A DNA stretch of 10,756 nucleotides from Elusimicrobiota bacterium (lineage in GTDB: Bacteria; CG03). Position 1 is the first letter of the stretch; the number at the start of each line of letters is the position of its first letter. The notes beneath the pieces are model-generated. The model searched no databases, was not told the origin of the DNA, and was given only the letters and a program-made list of their open reading frames with translations. Shown piece by piece: positions 7,231 through 10,756 of the stretch. A program made the translations under genes and the position numbers. The stretch is taken from positions 1 through 10,756 of the forward strand of contig JAGHAG010000053.1 in NCBI GenBank assembly GCA_021161625.1. Reading direction: 5' to 3'.

Positions 7231-8187
7231 ATGGAAAATCTGTTTAATTTGATTGAAAAAGTTTTTCTTGTTTTTATTTTAACCTCGCCCCTCATCGCGC
7301 AGAAGAGAAGTTTTTTTGATAAAACCTATGAACTTATTGCAAAAAGTATATATGTTCCTGTGGAGTGGTTTGACAATTTCTTTACTGATGAAAGAATTAT
7401 AGAAGAAGAACCCACCTCAAAATTAAGATGGATTACGGATTTCAGATTTGAACAGGGCGGGAAATTTTATTTGCGAACATTTGTCCACATAAATGTTCGT
7501 CTTCCAAAGGCATCAAAAAAATTGAAACTAATTATTGAAAGGGAAGAAGAATCAGGCGAGCAAAAGACACAAACCCAGATACAGACAACAACTCTATCAC
7601 AGGAGGAGAAACTCAAGCGTTCAAAGATTGGTTTTAGATACAGTGTTTTTTACAACATAATAAACAGCCTGCAGTTTGCAGCAGGAACAAAAACAGGTAT
7701 TCCACCAAAACTTTATCTGAGAAGCAGATACAGACTTAATATGCCATTTACAAAAACCATGCTCGGGCGATTTTCAATAAAGGCTCTGTGGCTCAGAGGC
7801 GAAGGATGGGAAGAAAAGGTAAATCTGGATTTTGAAAAACTTTTTTCAAAAAGAATAATGTTAAGATGGGGAAGTGTTGGTCTGTTTGATTTACCGAAAA
7901 ATTCCTTTAACTGGGATTCGTCCATAACTTATAGATTTCAATTTTCTCCGAGAAGTGCCTTTTCCTGTAACTTTGGATTCTGGGGGACAAAACAGGATAT
8001 TTTTTCAGTTGAAGGATACAGAATTCTACCAAGGTATAAAAGCACTATTTTTCGCAGATGGATTTTCTGGGAAATTTCACCAGGGGTTATGTGGTTTCGG
8101 GAAGGAGCTTCATTTAAGAGAGTTTTTGCAACGGTTTTTCGTTTTGAAATCCAGTTTAATCGCAAATTTATAAATAAAAACGAATAG
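7231..8187 (+). CDS. Predicted outer-membrane beta-barrel protein, unknown family
   Basis: A 318-aa exported protein with a hydrophobic signal peptide (1-23, likely cleaved after LIA). The mature part lacks membrane helices. After a region rich in aromatic and acidic residues (VEWFDNFFTDER, about 43-54) it shows many short alternating strands with aromatic girdles (for example YRLNMPF, ITYRFQF, SCNFGFW) and ends in a strand-like FRFEIQFNRKF followed by a short charged tail. This fits an outer-membrane barrel, though the last strand does not end exactly at the C-terminus. A charged Gln/Thr-rich loop lies at about 106-125. I recognise no named family. It sits between the sec operon and the pilus locus, so a pilus-related role is possible but unsupported. 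The ATG is chosen because the signal peptide starts there. Confidence 0.7.
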   Translation: MENLFNLIEKVFLVFILTSPLIAQKRSFFDKTYELIAKSIYVPVEWFDNFFTDERIIEEEPTSKLRWITDFRFEQGGKFYLRTFVHINVRLPKASKKLKLIIEREEESGEQKTQTQIQTTTLSQEEKLKRSKIGFRYSVFYNIINSLQFAAGTKTGIPPKLYLRSRYRLNMPFTKTMLGRFSIKALWLRGEGWEEKVNLDFEKLFSKRIMLRWGSVGLFDLPKNSFNWDSSITYRFQFSPRSAFSCNFGFWGTKQDIFSVEGYRILPRYKSTIFRRWIFWEISPGVMWFREGASFKRVFATVFRFEIQFNRKFINKNE

Positions 8188-8246
8188 CGAACAGTTTGTT
8201 TCCTTGTCCCCACATCATTTTTTTATCCACCTCCTCATCTGTTCGC
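8187..8246. repeat. 8-bp inverted repeat after the outer-membrane protein gene
   Basis: GCGAACAG (8187-8194) and CTGTTCGC (8239-8246) are perfect complements 44 nt apart. The loop includes a run of seven T (8218-8224), but it does not follow the stem, so this is not a standard terminator. It lies in the gap before the pilin promoter. Confidence 0.35.
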
Positions 8247-8262
8247 GTTCATCGTAATTATC

Positions 8263-8291
8263 TTGACACATTTCTTCCTTTTTTTTAAAAT
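8263..8291 (+). promoter_or_regulatory. Strong sigma70-like promoter of the pilin array
   Basis: TTGACA (8263-8268), exactly 17 nt, then TAAAAT (8286-8291). The ATG of the first pilin is at 8296, so the message would begin at or just around its start codon. An apparent TTG start at 8263 is the -35 box itself and should not be used as a start codon. Confidence 0.7.
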
Positions 8292-8295
8292 TAGA

Positions 8296-8457
8296 ATGGT
8301 GGATTGTGAGTTTTTTATATCAGAAGAAGGGCAGGGAGAAAGCGAATACATAATGCTTATTTTTTGCCTTCTGGGTGTTGTTTTTGGTTTGAGAATTTTG
8401 AATTTTGTCTTAAATAAGGCATATCTTGATGCAATAAACAGGTTGAGGAAATGGTAA
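8296..8457 (+). CDS. Small pilin-like protein 1 (Flp/class III signal type)
   Basis: A 53-aa predicted pilin subunit. A short acidic leader (MVDCEFFISEEG) is followed by QGESEYIML and one hydrophobic helix (about 17-33), then a short basic tail. Counting the Gly before Gln as -1 gives E+5 and Y+6, the pattern of Flp-type prepilins cut by a TadV-like peptidase. It is the most divergent of the six paralogs (ESEY where the others have MTEY or MIEY). The ATG at 8296 is used because 8263-8291 is a promoter; there is no Shine-Dalgarno sequence. It overlaps the next gene by 7 nt. Confidence 0.75.
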   Translation: MVDCEFFISEEGQGESEYIMLIFCLLGVVFGLRILNFVLNKAYLDAINRLRKW

Positions 8458-8624
8458 ATTTTATTGCAGATGAAAAAGCACAGGGCATGATAGAATATAT
8501 TTTGATGATTTTTTTGATTGTTTTATCCTGTGCACAGATTGTCAGGACATTTGGTCTGGTTCTGGATGTTGCACTTCTTCAGGCAGCACGAAAACTTGGT
8601 GCTGCAGGAGGGACGATAAAATGA
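8451..8624 (+). CDS. Small pilin-like protein 2
   Basis: A 57-aa paralog: leader MVNFIADEKA, then QGMIEYILMIFLIVLSC, a hydrophobic helix and a small Ala/Gly-rich tail. Predicted cleavage is between Ala10 and Gln11, giving E+5 and Y+6. The start is supported by alignment with the next paralog (MRNFFKEEKA) and lies within the end of pilin 1, where GAGGA almost touches the ATG. It overlaps the next gene by ATGA, so pilins 1-3 are probably translationally coupled. Confidence 0.78.
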   Translation: MVNFIADEKAQGMIEYILMIFLIVLSCAQIVRTFGLVLDVALLQAARKLGAAGGTIK

Positions 8625-8788
8625 GAAATTTTTTTAAAGAGGAAAAGGCAGCGGGTATGACAGAGTATATACTCATTGTTTTTTTGATTGCTCTTCTTGC
8701 ATACCTTGCTGTTAAAAATTTTGGGAAAACTGTCTCAGGCAGATTTATTGCTGCAGGGAACAAGGTTGAATCTGCCTGGGGTGACTAA
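8621..8788 (+). CDS. Small pilin-like protein 3
   Basis: A 55-aa paralog: leader MRNFFKEEKA, then AGMTEYILIVFLIALLAYLA as the start of the mature hydrophobic helix, and a polar tail ending in ESAWGD. Here +1 is Ala instead of Gln, while E+5 and Y+6 are kept. The start overlaps the previous stop by 4 nt. It is followed by a heptad array that separates it from pilin 4. Confidence 0.8.
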   Translation: MRNFFKEEKAAGMTEYILIVFLIALLAYLAVKNFGKTVSGRFIAAGNKVESAWGD

Positions 8789-8823
8789 AAAAATTAAAAA
8801 TGCAAAATGAAAAATGTAAAATT
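8789..8823 (+). repeat. Five NAAAATK heptads between pilins 3 and 4
   Basis: Five consecutive 7-nt units of the form NAAAATK fill the gap directly after the pilin 3 stop codon. The same array type, also five units, is at 6759-6793. It ends 5 nt before the strong ribosome site of pilin 4. Confidence 0.75.
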
Positions 8824-8838
8824 GTATAGGAGGTGCGG

Positions 8839-9000
8839 ATGAGATTTTTGACAGAAGAAAAAGCTCAGGGTATGACAGAGTACATCCTGCTGGTTTTCTT
8901 GATTGCTCTTCTTGCCTATGCAATGGTCAGAGTTTTTGGAAACACAGTTAAAAATGCCTTCAACAGCGGGGCAAGAAAACTCAGAAACGCAGCAAGATAA
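8839..9000 (+). CDS. Small pilin-like protein 4, with strong ribosome site
   Basis: A 53-aa paralog: leader MRFLTEEKA, then QGMTEYILLVFLIALLAYAM and a basic tail (SGARKLRNAAR). Cleavage after Ala9 would put Glu at +5 and Tyr at +6. This is the only pilin with a full Shine-Dalgarno sequence (AGGAGGTG, 8828-8835, 3 nt before the ATG), so it is probably the most strongly translated and may be the major subunit; that is inference. The core AQGMTEYILLVFLIAL is identical in pilin 5, with mainly synonymous base changes. Confidence 0.85.
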   Translation: MRFLTEEKAQGMTEYILLVFLIALLAYAMVRVFGNTVKNAFNSGARKLRNAAR

Positions 9001-9010
9001 AAATTCTAAA

Positions 9011-9196
9011 ATGACAGCCCTTTTTAAAAAAGGGCAGGGGTTTTTAAATCAGGAAGACGCGCAGGGTATGACTGAATATATCCTGCTGGTTTTCCTGATT
9101 GCCCTTGCCTGTATTTTTGCAATTAAGATGTATGGGGGTAAGATAAAAAAGGGCTACAATGTCGGAGCACAAACCCTCAGAAACATCACAAGATAA
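9011..9196 (+). CDS. Small pilin-like protein 5, leader extended by a palindrome
   Basis: A 61-aa paralog whose leader (MTALFKKGQGFLNQEDA, 17 aa) is about 8 residues longer than in pilins 2-4. The extra residues ALFKKGQGF are encoded by the palindrome at 9017-9035. The mature part begins QGMTEYILLVFLIALACIF and ends in a basic tail. No Shine-Dalgarno sequence is seen. The junction before the ATG matches the one before pilin 6, which supports tandem duplication. In-frame starts upstream from 8903 would overlap pilin 4 in another frame and are rejected. Confidence 0.78.
   Translation: MTALFKKGQGFLNQEDAQGMTEYILLVFLIALACIFAIKMYGGKIKKGYNVGAQTLRNITR
9017..9035. repeat. Palindrome inside the leader of pilin 5
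   Basis: GCCCTTTTT pairs perfectly with AAAAAGGGC around one A. The flanked word ACAGCCCTTTTT (9014-9025) equals 46-57 at the far end of the window, where it also forms a hairpin, so this looks like a dispersed palindromic element that entered the gene without breaking the frame. Confidence 0.55.
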
Positions 9197-9204
9197 ATTC
9201 TGAA

Positions 9205-9360
9205 ATGAAAAAAGCACAGGCAATGACTGAATATGTGATAGCCCTTTTTCTGTGCGCTCTTGTTGCCTATGGTGCTTTCAGAATGTATCAATCAGCAATG
9301 AGAGTTCATTACAACGATGTTGTTCGTGCAAGAACGGGTTATGTGGGGATGAGACCATAA
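9205..9360 (+). CDS. Small pilin-like protein 6
   Basis: The shortest paralog, 51 aa, with a leader of only MKKA before QAMTEYVIALFLCALVAYGA. The +2 residue is Ala where the others have Gly; E+5 and Y+6 remain. The tail is longer and more polar (HYNDVVRARTGYVGMRP) and differs from the other paralogs, so it may be a minor or specialised subunit. It starts 8 nt after pilin 5, with no ribosome site visible. The next 270 nt before conserved TadE-like sequence are repeat DNA. Confidence 0.75.
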   Translation: MKKAQAMTEYVIALFLCALVAYGAFRMYQSAMRVHYNDVVRARTGYVGMRP

Positions 9361-9628
9361 TGTAGAGGATAGTGGAAAGAGGATAGAAATGTTAAATTAC
9401 AAATCCCAAATAACAAATCTCAAACAATATCAAAATACCAATGTTCTAAATTCCAAACAGTTTAGGTTATTGGGATTTAGGATTTTGAATTTGTTTGGTG
9501 CTTGGAATTTGGTGCTTGGAATTTGTTTAAGAAGAAATGTATCTACAGACCCTTGGTCTGCCAAAAAATGTAGTTGCAAAGATTGCTTTGCCAAGACAGA
9601 AGACAGAAGTCGGAAGTCAGAAGTCAGA
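9361..9628. repeat. Composite repeat block forming the 5' end of the TadE-like gene
   Basis: TGTAGA leads into three GGAWAGW heptads (9367-9387). An inverted repeat follows, with left-arm NCAAAYM heptads (9399-9426) and eight right-arm heptads (9472-9527), the latter with GCTTGGAATTTG at 9500 and 9514. Next come CAGACC-CTT-GGTCTG (9546-9560), TGTAG (9569) with GCAAAG-ATTG-CTTTGC (9576-9591), and five AGWCRGA heptads (9594-9628). Every component has a relative at 6657-7190. The reading frame stays open throughout. Confidence 0.75.
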
Positions 9629-10051
9629 CATAGAGGACAGGCTCTTGTTGAGGTCATTCTTATTTTTCCAATACTTCTTACTTTAATTTTTGGTGTTATA
9701 CAACTTGCAATGATTGCAGAGGCGATGTATGCTTTGAATGATGCCGCGAATATGGCTGCAAGAGCCGCTTCTGTTGGAAAATCTGCAAATCTCGCTGCTG
9801 CTTATGTCATAGGTAGAACAATAGGGTTAAATGGATACGGCTATTTTGCAGGGGTTTCAACAAGAAAATCAACAATAAATTCAAGAAAGCCAAAAGGACT
9901 TCCAGGAACCATTCAGGGCAGAAGAAGAATAAAAATTGTTGAGTGCACTGTGAGGTATATGTTCAAGCCCATGCTTATGAAAGCCCCGATTTTGCCTCTT
10001 TCTGCTTCTGCAAGGGCAATGGTGCACGAACTTCCTGAAGGGGTAAGATGA
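9389..10051 (+). CDS. TadE-like pseudopilin with a repeat-derived N-terminus
   Basis: Minor pilin-like protein of a Tad/Flp pilus. The recognisable domain begins at residue 82 (9632): RGQALVEVILIFPILL, one membrane helix, then the helical NDAANMAARAASVG segment, to residue 220. Cleavage after Gly83 gives Q+1 and E+5, as in TadE. Residues 1-80 come from repeat DNA (9389-9628) and look unlike any leader. The ATG at 9389 has a good ribosome site (AGAGGA, 5 nt spacing) that is itself part of a heptad; in-frame alternatives are several TTG codons and a GTG at 9512, and none lies between there and the domain. Whether this is a real 83-residue leader, a later start, or a gene impaired by insertion cannot be decided here. 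It overlaps the next gene by ATGA. Confidence 0.75.
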   Translation: MLNYKSQITNLKQYQNTNVLNSKQFRLLGFRILNLFGAWNLVLGICLRRNVSTDPWSAKKCSCKDCFAKTEDRSRKSEVRHRGQALVEVILIFPILLTLIFGVIQLAMIAEAMYALNDAANMAARAASVGKSANLAAAYVIGRTIGLNGYGYFAGVSTRKSTINSRKPKGLPGTIQGRRRIKIVECTVRYMFKPMLMKAPILPLSASARAMVHELPEGVR

Positions 10052-10756
10052 AACAATTTTTCACTTTTCACTTTTCACTTTTCACTTCTTCGCCAGAGGC
10101 AAGGAAAGGGCAGGCAATTGCTTTGGTTGCTCTTACGATTTTAATTTTATGTCTTTCTGCATTTATGACAATAAACACAGGTGTTATTTTTTACAGAAGA
10201 ATTCAGATGCAGAATGCTGCTGATTGTGCTGCGTTAAGTGCAACAAAAATTCTTGCCCGCTCACTCAATACAATTGCTCTTAACAACAATTTAATTTATG
10301 GACTTCCTGGCCTTACAGGTCTTCCGCCTGTTTTTTGGGGTGGAGGGGATATGCTAAAAGACCTGAAAGGGGCATATGAAACTTTCAGAGGGGTTCAGAC
10401 GGCATGGGTTCGTGCGGGCTCAGGTCAGGCGTTTGCCGTCGGCTATAAAGTTGCTCGGTTAAACGGTGCTGACAGGGCATATCCAACAGGTTCTTTTTCT
10501 ATGAAATTAAAAGGAAGAAATTTAAGTGTACGGTGGTGGAAAATTGTTGAAATTCCCTTTATAGGGTCAATTCCGGTTCCCTGTCCACCCTTCAGAACAA
10601 GATACAGACCTGCTTATTACAGAAGAAGATGGGCAACAGATACAAAAAAAGCACAGCCAACGCATACAATAAAATTCACTGTTATAAAAAATGAATACAG
10701 GGCTTTTGGGAAGTCACTTTTTGGTGGAAAAGTCAAAGAGAAAAAAACCTATGCAA
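10048..10756 (+). CDS. TadG-like pilus assembly protein, cut by the window end
   Basis: At least 236 codons, continuing past the right edge. A leader (MKQFFTFHFSLFTSSPEARKG) precedes QAIALVALTILILCLSAFM, a single membrane helix, then YRRIQMQNAADCAALSATK, the QNAADxAAL signature of Tad/TadG-like N-terminal domains. The rest is a predicted extracytoplasmic region without a motif I recognise. Unlike the pilins it has no Glu at +5, as usual for TadG. The ATG overlaps the TadE-like stop and follows AAGGGGTAAG. Codons 4-13 are made by a TTTTCAC x4 heptad array, so slippage would frameshift the gene immediately after its start. Confidence 0.83.
   Translation, partial: MKQFFTFHFSLFTSSPEARKGQAIALVALTILILCLSAFMTINTGVIFYRRIQMQNAADCAALSATKILARSLNTIALNNNLIYGLPGLTGLPPVFWGGGDMLKDLKGAYETFRGVQTAWVRAGSGQAFAVGYKVARLNGADRAYPTGSFSMKLKGRNLSVRWWKIVEIPFIGSIPVPCPPFRTRYRPAYYRRRWATDTKKAQPTHTIKFTVIKNEYRAFGKSLFGGKVKEKKTYA
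10058..10085 (+). repeat. TTTTCAC x4 array inside the TadG-like leader
   Basis: Four perfect tandem copies of a 7-nt unit, beginning 10 nt after the first base of the ATG. Because 7 is not a multiple of 3, gain or loss of one copy would shift the frame. Confidence 0.85.

Noticed and set aside
8263..8295. TTG start giving pilin 1 an extra MTHFFLFFKIR
   Set aside because: Those bases are the -35 box, spacer and -10 of a near-consensus promoter.
8903..9010. 36-residue N-terminal extension of pilin 5
   Set aside because: It is the out-of-frame shadow of pilin 4, and paralog leaders are short.

Overview
The window comes from an AT-rich bacterial chromosome with an outer membrane. SecD, SecF, YajC and a bacterial-type Tgt mark it as bacterial, and a signal-peptide beta-barrel candidate suggests a diderm. 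The mix of ordinary genes with dense families of small repeats in the spacers resembles uncultivated candidate-phylum genomes (for example Omnitrophota-like lineages). No marker here fixes the taxon, so this placement is a guess.

Layout. Positions 1-455 hold a cluster of GC-rich perfect palindromes and then the upstream region of a PAS-PAS-GGDEF-HD-GYP cyclic-di-GMP protein (456-2381). An ITPase-like DUF84/YjjX gene follows (2454-2978) with its own promoter. On the minus strand, converging on it, is the compact operon tgt-yajC-secD-secF (6618 down to 3055), whose genes overlap or abut. Positions 6619-7230 have no credible gene. They are built from heptanucleotide repeats, an imperfect inverted repeat of CAAAT/ATTTG-type heptads, and small palindromes introduced by TGTAG. 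A predicted outer-membrane protein of unknown family follows (7231-8187).

From 8296 to the right edge lies a Tad/Flp-type pilus locus: six tandem genes for 51-61 aa pilin-like proteins, then a TadE-like and a TadG-like pseudopilin, the last cut by the window end. All eight share the prepilin pattern of A or G, cleavage, then Q (A in the third pilin). The six small pilins also carry E+5 and Y+6, and the TadE-like protein carries E+5. Motor, secretin and peptidase genes (tadA/B/C, rcpA, tadV) are not in the window.

The most unusual feature is that the repeat families of the spacers have also entered coding DNA. In three pilus genes (fifth pilin, TadE-like, TadG-like) repeat DNA lies between the start codon and the cleavage motif, in the leader that prepilin peptidase should remove. 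Several arrays have a 7-bp unit, so a change in copy number would shift the frame or alter promoter surroundings. Several promoters also place the transcription start at or next to the start codon, suggesting leaderless mRNAs alongside Shine-Dalgarno genes.
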